Assembly: GCF_002939305.1 (NCBI RefSeq) | Contig: NZ_MVDI01000009.1 | Location: 62,001 to 126,000, forward strand | Origin: Chroococcidiopsis sp. TS-821 | GTDB lineage: Bacteria > Cyanobacteriota > Cyanobacteriia > Cyanobacteriales > Chroococcidiopsidaceae | DNA: 64,000 bases | Direction of reading: 5' to 3' | In this document: piece after piece, positions 1 to 7,869 of the stretch | Position numbering within the stretch: the first letter of the stretch is position 1 | Layout: each line of letters opens with the position of its first letter | The notes under the pieces: model-generated | What the model saw: the letters and a program-made list of their open reading frames with translations, nothing else | What the model was told of the DNA's origin: nothing | The model's database searches: none | Position numbers and translations under genes: made by a program

Positions 1-63
1 GGTATCTTATCTAACGTTTCCGCCGATCTAACTATTACTGCTCCTGCTTTTGCGTTTGTCTAA
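1..63 (+). CDS. Possible 3' end of a gene entering from the left edge
   Basis: The first 20 codons of frame 1 are open and end in TAA at 61-63, giving a tail rich in Ala, Thr, Val and Phe (ends ITAPAFAFV). It could be the C-terminus of a protein that begins outside the window. No family can be named from 20 residues, and the frame may be open by chance. Confidence 0.25.
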   Translation, partial: GILSNVSADLTITAPAFAFV

Positions 64-167
64 GGTTTCAGCAGTTACCTAAGGTAGCTACTATAGCTGA
101 TAGCAATACCAGTACCGTTAACTAATCTGCGCTCGGTTGCGGTGCTGGTATCAATCGAATTGAAAAC

Positions 168-1472
168 TTACCATCTATCAAATTTAATCAAGCACAGAAG
201 TGGCAACAAATATAAATAAAATGCGTAGGGAATAAATCCTACATCAGTCATTAAAATTGTTGCGGGTACAAGCCCTGCAATATTCCAAGGAATCAAAGGA
301 GATAGAACAACAACTGTATTTTCTAAATCGATTGCTAGTTGATACTTATCTAGCTTTTTATGCTGATAGCTTTCTTGTACAATTTGTTGCGTTAGCAGAA
401 TCGCGATAGTTTGAGTACAACCAAAAGCTGCTGCCGCAGTTCCTACAAGAATTGTGCCAAAAAATAATCGACTTCTTGTGCGTGCCTTTCGGAGAAATCT
501 TTCAATCACTTCTAGAGTTTTTGTTCCACCAATTATTCCTGCTAAAGCTGTAGAAATAATAACAACTATTGAAACTTTAAGCATAGAAACAATACCGCCT
601 CCTTTGAGGATAGAAGCTAAAGCAGTTGTCTCATCTAATTCAAACCCAAATACAGCATAGTTAGTAATTTGAAATATCGAGTAGTTTTGCAGAGTTACTC
701 CAATTACTAAACTTGCAACTATACTCAATAGTAAAGTCAGCTTAACTTCAACTTGTAAGAAGGAAAGTACTAAAATAACAACTGCTGGTAATAATACATA
801 AGCACTAAGATCGAAAAAAAGTGGCATTTCGGTAGTTAAAGTGCTGTTAGCAACACCTACAGGATTACTAATTGATAACCCTAAATAAATAATGCTAGCC
901 ACAAGTAAAGGCAGCCAGCCAGTTATTACCATATTCTTGAGATTGACATATAATTTAGTGCTGGTAATTGTGGCAATTAGATTTGCGCTAGAAGACATGG
1001 GAGAAGCGCGATCGCCTACATACGCCCCAGCGATAATCGCACCTGCTACTAAGTGCGTATTAACGGGGCTTTCTCTTGCCATAATCATTAAAGCAACACC
1101 AATAGTACTCACAGTTCCAAAGGAAGTGCCAAGGAGTACAGAAACTATGCTAGTTAAAGTAAAGGCTGCTAAAATAAAATACCGAGGATGAAGAAATTGA
1201 ACGCCATAATACACAAGTGCAGGGACTGTTCCGGCTGCCATCCAAACGGCTGTCACTGCACCAATAAGCAAGAGAATGTAAATAACAGAAAAAGATTTTT
1301 TGCTACTAGCTATCGCTAAAGACAATAAAGTTTTTAACGCAAATCCTCTACGCCAAAGGATGATGGTAAATATAATTAAAGAAATTATCAGGGGATAGGC
1401 AATAAAGTAACCTTGAGTGATGCTAAATATTATGCAAATAAAAGAAACTAAAATAGCAGCGATTAAATCCAT
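168..1472 (-). CDS. NhaC-family Na+/H+ antiporter-like membrane protein
   Basis: 434-residue polytopic inner-membrane protein with about ten to twelve hydrophobic segments along its whole length. The GTSFGTVSTIGVALM segment near residue 117 and the GAYVGDRASPMSSSANLIA segment near residue 150 are typical of the NhaC family, which exchanges Na+ (or, in some members, organic substrates such as malate and lactate) for protons. A second half with GCTQTIAILLTQQ and LSPLIPWNI fits the internal repeat of this fold. The length is normal for the family. It stands alone: the next gene leftward is off the window and cS23 lies 233 bp upstream on the same strand. The family is fairly certain; the transported substrate is not. 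Confidence 0.8.
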   Translation of the reverse strand: MDLIAAILVSFICIIFSITQGYFIAYPLIISLIIFTIILWRRGFALKTLLSLAIASSKKSFSVIYILLLIGAVTAVWMAAGTVPALVYYGVQFLHPRYFILAAFTLTSIVSVLLGTSFGTVSTIGVALMIMARESPVNTHLVAGAIIAGAYVGDRASPMSSSANLIATITSTKLYVNLKNMVITGWLPLLVASIIYLGLSISNPVGVANSTLTTEMPLFFDLSAYVLLPAVVILVLSFLQVEVKLTLLLSIVASLVIGVTLQNYSIFQITNYAVFGFELDETTALASILKGGGIVSMLKVSIVVIISTALAGIIGGTKTLEVIERFLRKARTRSRLFFGTILVGTAAAAFGCTQTIAILLTQQIVQESYQHKKLDKYQLAIDLENTVVVLSPLIPWNIAGLVPATILMTDVGFIPYAFYLYLLPLLCLIKFDRW

Positions 1473-1607
1473 TCTTTGTTGATATTTTTCTTAGCAGCAT
1501 ATCAACGGACGGATGAGTAAACAAAATCTTATATGAATAGCTTCTATGACTAAAACAGATAGCTACTGCGATCGCCTAGTTAAAGCAAGACGAGATATGA
1601 TGCTGGT

Positions 1608-1651
1608 AAAATATTGAAAAGCCACCCTTGATGATAATCTTACAAGGATGG
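1608..1651 (-). terminator. Hairpin downstream of cS23, probable terminator
   Basis: CCACCCTTG (1622-1630) and CAAGGATGG (1643-1651) form a 9-bp stem with one G-U pair and a 12-nt loop. Read on the minus strand it is followed by CTTTTCAATATTTT. It lies 55 bp past the stop codon of the minus-strand ribosomal protein gene, where a terminator is expected. The T tract is weak. Confidence 0.5.
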
Positions 1652-1705
1652 TTTGTTCTACTGTAACTTTTGAGCAAAAAATCTTGCCAGTTTGCACGAA
1701 TAGTG

Positions 1706-2005
1706 CTAGGCGCTTCCGGTAAAGGTGACTTCCGGAAATTTTGCCTGTGCTTCAGCAACTGGGCGATTTCTGCCTTCCTCTTGCCAGTAGTTGATGACTT
1801 CGGTTGCTTTGTTGAGCAACTCGACGCGTTCTTGGTCGGTAATCCAGTTTTTTGATTCTAACTCGTTTTTTAACTCTTCCCAAGCATCGTTACGAGGCCA
1901 GAAAAAGTAACGAGTCAAAGGGCTTGTGCCTTTACCTACAACTTGATCGACCGCAAGCGCCACATTTTCGTCTAGCCAGAGAACTTTTAAAATAAACTTT
2001 GACAA
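1706..2005 (-). CDS. ycf65: Small-subunit ribosomal protein cS23 (PSRP-3 / Ycf65)
   Basis: 99-residue protein with the typical cS23 pattern: [19 protein letters not shown], then [20 protein letters not shown] and a C-terminal helix with [13 protein letters not shown]. This protein is part of the 30S subunit of cyanobacteria and chloroplasts, where it was first named plastid-specific ribosomal protein 3. Its presence is one of the best taxonomic markers in the window. The start is a TTG at 2005; it is preceded at about five bases by GGAGG, a strong Shine-Dalgarno sequence, and no better in-frame start exists. It is monocistronic with a hairpin downstream. Confidence 0.92.
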   Translation of the reverse strand: MSKFILKVLWLDENVALAVDQVVGKGTSPLTRYFFWPRNDAWEELKNELESKNWITDQERVELLNKATEVINYWQEEGRNRPVAEAQAKFPEVTFTGSA

Positions 2006-2200
2006 TCAAACCTCCGAGGCAGTACCAGGCAAAAATTACTAACTGTGCAACCATTTATATTAACGCAATGCTATAACATCTGCTGAAATGAATTTAAAGG
2101 GGTCAAAGGTTAGGCGTCAGAATTTTGTACAACTGGAGGATGATATAGATAAGGTAAAATGATGAGGCTCACAAGGGAATAATCCCTAAACGGGATAACG

Positions 2201-3001
2201 ATGACACAACAATCTCAATTACTCGTTTCCGCAATTGTTGTTTTTGATATTGATGGCGTGGTACGCGATGTCAGTAATTCCTATCGACGGGCGATCGCAG
2301 ATACTGTAGAACAATTCACGCAAGGCGCGTATCGTCCCTCCTTAGCTGATATTGACGTACTCAAATCCGAAGGTATCTGGAATAATGATTGGGAAGCGTC
2401 GCAGGAGTTGATTTATCGTTACTTTGAGGCGCAAGGACAACCACGCAATTCGCTAGCGCTAGATTACCAAGAAATTGTTAGATTCTTTCAATCTCGTTAC
2501 CGCGGTTCCGACCCCGAAAATTGGACAGGGTACATCTGTAATGAACCGCTGCTACTACAAAGTCATTATCTAAACGAACTAAGTAGCGCCGGTATCGCCT
2601 GGGGATTTTTTAGTGGTGCGACGCGAGGTTCGGCAAATTACGTGTTAGAAAAGCGCTTAGGTTTGCAATCTCCGGTTTTAATCGCGATGGAAGATGCACC
2701 GAGTAAACCCGATCCCACAGGGTTAATCGCCACAGTGCAACAACTCACAAACAATACACTTGACAATTCTACTCCTGTGGTGTACGTGGGAGATACAGTT
2801 GCAGATATGTACACAGTAGAAAAAGCGCGATCGCTTGCGCCAAATCGCGTTTGGATAGGTGTTGGGGTCTTACCGCCACACGTTCAAGAATCACCGCAAC
2901 GGCGCGATGCGTATGCACAAACGCTCAAAGTTGCAGGCGCGAAAGTTATTTTTGACAATGTACAGCAATTAACTCCTCGTGAAATTCAAAAACTGGTGTG
3001 A
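2201..3001 (+). CDS. HAD-superfamily IA hydrolase (phosphatase-like)
   Basis: 266-residue soluble protein with all four HAD motifs. Motif I is VVFDIDGVVRD near residue 13 (Asp nucleophile and general acid), motif II FFSGATRG near residue 145, the motif III Lys lies around SKPDPTG, and motif IV is VYVGDTVADMY near residue 197. It resembles the HAD-IA subgroup modelled as TIGR01548, common in cyanobacteria and of unknown substrate; relatives are sometimes fused to imidazoleglycerol-phosphate dehydratase, but no such domain is present here. Its last 16 bases overlap tail to tail with the convergent glycosyltransferase gene. It is probably a cytosolic phosphatase of a small metabolite. Confidence 0.85.
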   Translation: MTQQSQLLVSAIVVFDIDGVVRDVSNSYRRAIADTVEQFTQGAYRPSLADIDVLKSEGIWNNDWEASQELIYRYFEAQGQPRNSLALDYQEIVRFFQSRYRGSDPENWTGYICNEPLLLQSHYLNELSSAGIAWGFFSGATRGSANYVLEKRLGLQSPVLIAMEDAPSKPDPTGLIATVQQLTNNTLDNSTPVVYVGDTVADMYTVEKARSLAPNRVWIGVGVLPPHVQESPQRRDAYAQTLKVAGAKVIFDNVQQLTPREIQKLV

Positions 3002-4269
3002 CGAACTACAGGTTTTCCAGTGGCGATCGCTTGTTCAATAATATCCGCAGCGCGACGCACTCCACCCGCTTGCTGAATGGCTTGTTGTAGTTTGAGTGCG
3101 TTTTGTTTGTAAGATACTTCTGTTAGTACTTGTTGTATTGCAGCTTTGAGTTTAGGAACACTCAACCTTGATAACGGTACAAATTCTCCTGTTTTTGTCC
3201 AAGCAATCCGCGCCGCAACACCTGGTTGATCGTTTGTAATTGGTATCGCAACCATGGGGACGCCTTGACTCAATGATTCCAAAGCCGTATTTAATCCTGC
3301 GTGCGTGATTGTTAATGTTGCTTTCTGCAAAAGTTCGAGTTGCGGTGCATATTGTACCACCAGCGGTTTTCCAGGAAGTGCAGGTAAGGTTTCGGGAGTA
3401 CTTCCACCGCCGAGGGAAATCACTAATTGAACGTCTAAGTCTGCACACGCAGTAGCGATCGCCTGAAAAATTCTCTGCTGTTGATTTTGCAACGTTCCCA
3501 TTGAAGCATAAATCAATGGTTGTCCGGTTAATTTCTCATACGGAAACGGGATTGGTTTACGTCCTGCGGGATCGACAAAAGGTCCAGCAAAGTGAAAACA
3601 TTGGGGTAAGCGCGTTCGAGGAAACTCAAATTCTGCGGGTTGCTGGCTAATTTGTGCTAAATCAGATAACGAATCAGCAACCTTTTTGTAAAGCGGTAAA
3701 TTCCACTTATGGTGATACTCATCTAATACTTGGCGCACAGGTTGTGCTATGCGCTCTAACACTGCATAAGTGATACCATTGCGGAGTAATGCCCACCAAG
3801 CCGTGTTATGTTCCCATGGTGTCACAAACGGCGGAATTCCAGGTTCTTGGTTGAGAATCAGCGCGTTGCAGATCGTAATGAAAGGAATATTTAAATATTT
3901 TGCGACAGTTGCGCTTTCTGGCGACACCTGATCGACTAACAGTGCTTCAATGCCAGTTGATGCGATAATTTCTGGAGCGTCACGCAAAATAATTGTGCCA
4001 CCTTGTTTGATTAGATCGAGCGTAAACGCGATCGCCCGCCAGCCACTAAGTTGACCAAGTTGTGCAAATTTTTGTGCGAGTACTCCAGGGGGAAACTCTC
4101 TTTCCCCAATTGCTTGAAACTCTAACCCTGCGGCTAATGCTTGCGATTCGAGTTCGGGAACCTGAATCAAAGTGACACGATGTTTGCGTTGCACCAATTC
4201 CTTACCCAACGCCGTCATCGGATTGAGATGTCCAGGAGAACTAGGGCAAAGAAGACCAAAATGCGTCAT
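2986..4269 (-). CDS. Glycosyltransferase family 1 (MGT/UGT-type)
   Basis: 427-residue GT-B fold enzyme. The N-terminus FGLLCPSSPGHLNPMTALGKEL is the acceptor-side Rossmann start of macrolide/flavonoid-type glucosyltransferases. The C-terminal donor site is seen in PLIYASMGTLQ near residue 255 and THAGLNTALESLSQGVPMVA near residue 328, with the NDQPGVAARI segment after it. The closest named relatives by motif are zeaxanthin/sterol-type glucosyltransferases (CrtX-like) that use nucleotide sugars on lipophilic acceptors. The acceptor cannot be read from sequence. It overlaps the convergent HAD gene by 16 bp and stands alone otherwise. Confidence 0.82.
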   Translation of the reverse strand: MTHFGLLCPSSPGHLNPMTALGKELVQRKHRVTLIQVPELESQALAAGLEFQAIGEREFPPGVLAQKFAQLGQLSGWRAIAFTLDLIKQGGTIILRDAPEIIASTGIEALLVDQVSPESATVAKYLNIPFITICNALILNQEPGIPPFVTPWEHNTAWWALLRNGITYAVLERIAQPVRQVLDEYHHKWNLPLYKKVADSLSDLAQISQQPAEFEFPRTRLPQCFHFAGPFVDPAGRKPIPFPYEKLTGQPLIYASMGTLQNQQQRIFQAIATACADLDVQLVISLGGGSTPETLPALPGKPLVVQYAPQLELLQKATLTITHAGLNTALESLSQGVPMVAIPITNDQPGVAARIAWTKTGEFVPLSRLSVPKLKAAIQQVLTEVSYKQNALKLQQAIQQAGGVRRAADIIEQAIATGKPVVRHTSF

Positions 4270-4347
4270 GTCAATTTAATACTTCATCGTGACTGGTAAT
4301 TGGTAATCGGACATTGAATCAAATACCTATTACCAAATGAGTTTTTT
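4270..4347. repeat. GGTAATTGGTAA / TACCTATTACCA dispersed hairpin repeat
   Basis: GGTAATTGGTAATCGG (4295-4310) is followed by TACCTATTACCA (4324-4336), partly complementary. The same word family recurs at 5290-5310, 21814-21876, 23149-23214, 27608-27640 and 61313-61340, always between genes. It resembles the short tandem repeats described in cyanobacteria. Confidence 0.55.
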
Positions 4348-5148
4348 TTACGATTTCAATTTTTGAAACTTCTCTAATGCGGCTACCATAACGGGAGGCC
4401 AACGACGTATATTTGCTACCCAGTTGATGTCTTGATAGCGTCGATCGAGTCCTACAGCTGATACCCAATTACTTTCGGCTTCGCCTTGTTTACCTTGTTC
4501 CCAATACGCCGCAGTTAAGGCAGCACGCATATCGGCAAAGCTAGGATATTTGCGGACAATATTACGCATATTACGGATGGCTTCGTCTTTTTTACCAACT
4601 TGATACAACGCTAAGGCATAATTGGCACGAGCAAAGGCAAAATTAGGCGCGATTTCGGTTGATTTACGATAGTCGGCGATCGCCAGATCCCATTGTCCTA
4701 ACCCAGCTTCAGCATTACCGCGATTGTTGTACGCCATTGCATCATTTGGATCGATTTCGAGAACGCGATTGTAGTCGGCGATCGCCAGTTCCCATCGTCC
4801 TAAGCCTTCATACGCCGTTCCGCGATTTAAGTAAGGATCGGGTGCATTTGGGGCTAATTCTACGGCTTTATTGTAGTCGGCTAGCGCTTCTTCAAGCTTG
4901 TTTTGACTAACTCTCGCGTTTCCTCGATTACTCCAAGCAGCAGGGTTATCAGGAAACAAGTCAATAATTTGCGTCCAGTAAGTTTCAGCAGTGGCAAAAT
5001 CTCCGCTATTCGTAGCATTTAAAGCTTGTTGGGCTAAGCTGTCAAGTTGTTGAAATTGTTCTGCTGTAATTTGTGGTTGGGATTGCGCTAATACTGGCTC
5101 AGTTACCCCAAACAAAAGTATTAAGAAGATTACAATGAGTCGTATCAT
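4348..5148 (-). CDS. Secreted or lumenal TPR-repeat protein
   Basis: 266 residues. Residues 1-21 are a clear Sec signal peptide (MIRLIVIFLILLFGVTEPVLA, with an A-x-A-like cut before QSQ). From residue 30 come at least four tetratricopeptide repeats, recognised by repeated A-x-x-Y/W-N-R-G-N/T-A and LGxWxLAIADY blocks with PN/PNDA turns. TPR proteins act as scaffolds for protein-protein contacts, and the signal peptide places this one in the periplasm or thylakoid lumen. It stands alone, with ruvB 176 bp upstream on the same strand. Conserved in cyanobacteria, partner unknown. Confidence 0.82.
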   Translation of the reverse strand: MIRLIVIFLILLFGVTEPVLAQSQPQITAEQFQQLDSLAQQALNATNSGDFATAETYWTQIIDLFPDNPAAWSNRGNARVSQNKLEEALADYNKAVELAPNAPDPYLNRGTAYEGLGRWELAIADYNRVLEIDPNDAMAYNNRGNAEAGLGQWDLAIADYRKSTEIAPNFAFARANYALALYQVGKKDEAIRNMRNIVRKYPSFADMRAALTAAYWEQGKQGEAESNWVSAVGLDRRYQDINWVANIRRWPPVMVAALEKFQKLKS

Positions 5149-5324
5149 CTAAAAGTTATCGGTATTGAATAATCTATCTCTGGCGAAAGAACCAATTTAA
5201 ACTTTGAGCAGGCAAGATGCCTATCCCACAAACGCTAAATTCATTTTAGAAGTCTTATGACAAGCATTTTGTGGATAATTCAATTTAAGCACCAATTACC
5301 TATTACCACGCTTTATATCAATGC

Positions 5325-6413
5325 TTATGGTAGTAAAGAAAGCTGCTCGTTGGGTGGGTTAAAACCCAAGTGTTGATAAGCCGCTGGACTAGCAACTCGA
5401 CCGCGAGGTGTTCGCTGAAGATAACCGATTTGCATCAAATACGGTTCATATACTTCCTCAATTGTTTGCGTATCTTCTCCCGTTGCTGCTGCCATTGTTT
5501 CAATTCCTACAGGTCCTCCATTAAACTGTTCAATCATCACGGTAAGCATTTGGCGATCTGTCCAATCGAGACCGCAAGGATCGACTTGAAATAACGTTAA
5601 AGCTTCGGCTGCAACATTTTGGTCGATTGTCCCCGCAGATTTTACTTCAGCGTAGTCGCGGACGCGTTTGAGTAAGCGATTGGCAATTCTTGGGGTTCCG
5701 CGCGATCGCCGGGCAATTTCTAGCGCCCCATCCTCGGTAATTGCTGTTTGCAGTAGCTGTGCGGTGCGCAAAACGATTTGACTGAGTTCGTCGGGTTGAT
5801 AAAACCGCAATCGTTGCACTAATCCGAAGCGATCGCGTAATGGAGATGATAGCGAACCAGCGCGTGTTGTCGCCCCCACTAAAGTAAACCGTTGCAAGGG
5901 GATACTGCGCGATTTGGCACTCGCACCTTTACCTGTCGTAATATCGACGCGAAAATCTTCCATCGCCGGATACAAAATTTCTTCTGCCATGCGCGATAGC
6001 CGATGAATTTCATCGATAAATAACACGTCGCCTGGCTGCAACCCGACAAGAAGCCCTACAATATCTCGTGGACGTTCTAAGGCTGGCGCACTAGTGATTT
6101 TGCAATTGACACCCATTTCTGCGGCTAAAATCAGCGCCATTGTGGTTTTTCCTAGCCCAGGGGGACCATACAATAGCAAGTGGTCGAGCGTTTCACCTCT
6201 AGCTTTTGCCGCTTTTAGGGCAATATCGAGAACTTCTTTTAGGTCTTTTTGACCAATGTAATCAGCAAATCTTTGGGGGCGAATGCTTTCTTCTTGTTTA
6301 CCATGCTCATCTACCATCGCTTTTGGTTGTAAAAGTTCCTCACGCGGGCGTGTGGTTCGAGGATTGCGGCGTTCGGGTTCCGAGTGAGATTGCTTAGAAG
6401 AAATTATCGCCAT
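5325..6413 (-). CDS. ruvB: Holliday junction branch-migration helicase RuvB
   Basis: 362-residue AAA+ ATPase that drives branch migration of Holliday junctions with RuvA. The RuvB signature runs from [11 protein letters not shown] (about residue 45) to Walker [14 protein letters not shown], Walker [12 protein letters not shown], sensor 1 LVGATTRAG and the arginine finger segment SPLRDRFG. The C-terminal winged helix ends with [21 protein letters not shown]. The N-terminal extension of about 45 polar residues is usual in cyanobacterial RuvB. ruvA and ruvC are not adjacent. It is divergent from hisF, with the two starts 74 bp apart, so the promoters share that gap. Confidence 0.97.
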   Translation of the reverse strand: MAIISSKQSHSEPERRNPRTTRPREELLQPKAMVDEHGKQEESIRPQRFADYIGQKDLKEVLDIALKAAKARGETLDHLLLYGPPGLGKTTMALILAAEMGVNCKITSAPALERPRDIVGLLVGLQPGDVLFIDEIHRLSRMAEEILYPAMEDFRVDITTGKGASAKSRSIPLQRFTLVGATTRAGSLSSPLRDRFGLVQRLRFYQPDELSQIVLRTAQLLQTAITEDGALEIARRSRGTPRIANRLLKRVRDYAEVKSAGTIDQNVAAEALTLFQVDPCGLDWTDRQMLTVMIEQFNGGPVGIETMAAATGEDTQTIEEVYEPYLMQIGYLQRTPRGRVASPAAYQHLGFNPPNEQLSLLP

Positions 6414-6487
6414 GATTAGAAAATTAAAAATCGGTCATATAAATTAATTGTGCTTTGATCGTTACACTACTAACACAGGAGCAGACA

Positions 6488-7261
6488 ATGCTAGCAAAAA
6501 GAATTCTTCCTTGTTTGGATGTCAAAGCAGGGAGAGTCGTTAAAGGAGTTAATTTTGTCAATCTACAAGATGCGGGCGATCCGGTTGAACTTGCCAAAGT
6601 TTACAACGAAGCGGGGGCGGATGAACTCGTGTTTCTCGATATTACCGCAACGCATGAAGACCGCGACATTATTATCGATGTGGTTTATCGTACTGCGGAG
6701 CAAGTGTTTATGCCTTTGACAGTGGGTGGTGGGATTCAATCCTTAGAACAAATTAAAAGTTTGTTAAGAGCCGGAGCCGATAAAGTCAGTATCAATTCGG
6801 CTGCTGTCAGGCAACCTGATTTGATTGACCGCGCTAGCGATCGCTTTGGCAATCAGTGTATAGTCATTGCTATAGATGCACGACGGAGGCAAGATGCAGC
6901 TAACCCTGGCTGGGATGTGTACGTACGTGGTGGCAGGGAAAATACTGGCATCGATGCGCTTGCTTGGGCGAAAGAAGTTGCCCAGCGGGGGGCGGGTGAG
7001 TTACTTGTAACGAGTATGGATGCGGATGGGACGCAAGCGGGATATGACTTGGAATTGACGCGGGCGATCGCGGAAGCGGTTGAAATTCCTGTTATCGCCT
7101 CTGGTGGTGCGGGTAACTGCGAACATATCCATGCAGCGCTGACTCAAGGAAAAGCGGAAGCTGCGTTACTTGCATCGTTGTTACACTACGGTCAGTTGAG
7201 TGTTCGGGAAATTAAGGATTACTTAAGCGATCGCGGCTGTCCTATCCGCTTAGCAGCTTAA
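6488..7261 (+). CDS. hisF: Imidazole glycerol phosphate synthase cyclase subunit HisF
   Basis: 257-residue TIM barrel that, with HisH, makes imidazole glycerol phosphate and AICAR in histidine biosynthesis. The N-terminus [20 protein letters not shown] holds the first catalytic Asp; the second is in [14 protein letters not shown] near residue 180. Phosphate-binding loops are VGGGIQS and ASGGAGN. The frame is open from a TTG at 6455, but the ATG at 6488 has AGGAG seven bases upstream and matches the family N-terminus, so it is chosen. No other his gene lies nearby, the usual dispersed arrangement in cyanobacteria. Confidence 0.97.
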   Translation: MLAKRILPCLDVKAGRVVKGVNFVNLQDAGDPVELAKVYNEAGADELVFLDITATHEDRDIIIDVVYRTAEQVFMPLTVGGGIQSLEQIKSLLRAGADKVSINSAAVRQPDLIDRASDRFGNQCIVIAIDARRRQDAANPGWDVYVRGGRENTGIDALAWAKEVAQRGAGELLVTSMDADGTQAGYDLELTRAIAEAVEIPVIASGGAGNCEHIHAALTQGKAEAALLASLLHYGQLSVREIKDYLSDRGCPIRLAA

Positions 7262-7340
7262 CAATTTACTCAGATTTCTATTCGGACACATTGTAAATTT
7301 TCTTGTTAAGATATATGAATAAGAATTAATTTTTTCAAAA

Positions 7341-7532
7341 ATGCTGATACCAATTCTCATATTCGACGTAGCGTTAGTGGCTTGGTCACTGCATTTGATG
7401 GAAGAAGCGTTCTACCACAAAGAGTTCTCTTTGATGTTGGCAGGAACTTTAGTTGCGCTTGCCGCAGCAGCGATGCTGGTAGTCTATTTTCTCATGGGTA
7501 ACTGTATGACGTATCTGTTGAGTGCCTCATGA
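7341..7532 (+). CDS. Small two-helix membrane protein, conserved hypothetical
   Basis: 63 residues with two strongly hydrophobic helices (about residues 1-18 and 31-53) separated by a charged loop, LMEEAFYHKEFSLML. It follows hisF on the same strand after 79 bp and precedes the tRNA promoter. The composition and absence of overlap with other reading frames support a real gene. I do not recognise a characterised family; small proteins of this kind are common in cyanobacteria. A weak ribosome binding site leaves some doubt. Confidence 0.55.
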   Translation: MLIPILIFDVALVAWSLHLMEEAFYHKEFSLMLAGTLVALAAAAMLVVYFLMGNCMTYLLSAS

Positions 7533-7543
7533 CAAGTGCTAAC

Positions 7544-7573
7544 TTGACAATATCAGCATTATTCAGTGATAAT
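7544..7573 (+). promoter_or_regulatory. Sigma-70-type promoter of the tRNA-Ala gene
   Basis: TTGACA (7544-7549) and GATAAT (7568-7573) are separated by 18 bp and the -10 ends 13 bp before the mature tRNA. This is a near-consensus promoter in the expected place. Confidence 0.75.
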
Positions 7574-7586
7574 ACGATACGCTCAA

Positions 7587-7659
7587 GGGGTTATAGCTCA
7601 GTTGGTAGAGCACCTCAATGGCATTGAGGGGGTCAGCGGTTCGAATCCGCTTAGCTCCA
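7587..7659 (+). tRNA. tRNA-Ala (anticodon GGC)
   Basis: A 73-nt cloverleaf. The acceptor stem GGGGTTA pairs with TAGCTCC with two G-U pairs, and the discriminator is A. The D arm has AGCTCAGTTGGTAGAGC, the anticodon stem CCTCA/TGAGG encloses ATGGCAT, giving GGC (reads GCC), and the T arm AGCGG-TTCGAAT-CCGCT is perfect. The 3' CCA is not encoded. A short T run follows at 7661-7664. Confidence 0.96.
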
Positions 7660-7869
7660 TTTTTGATATAGCAACTAAATAAATACTCCTAAAATTCAAT
7701 AGAAAAGAGCTTAATCGGCTATTTACTAGCTAGGGAGACTGATTGTTTGGGCAACATTTTATAGCCCTAGTCAATAGCGTTAGGACATTCTCACCCTCAT
7801 ATTCTCCTCAACTTTGTTATCTAAGGTAAGAGGTAAAGCGATCGCTTTGTCATTTGAAAATGACGTTTG

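Noticed and set aside
3152-3448. Minus-strand 98-codon frame inside the glycosyltransferase gene
   Set aside because: It lies in another frame of a well-supported gene and is Arg/Cys-rich without any motif: a shadow frame. Similar frames elsewhere were dropped for the same reason.
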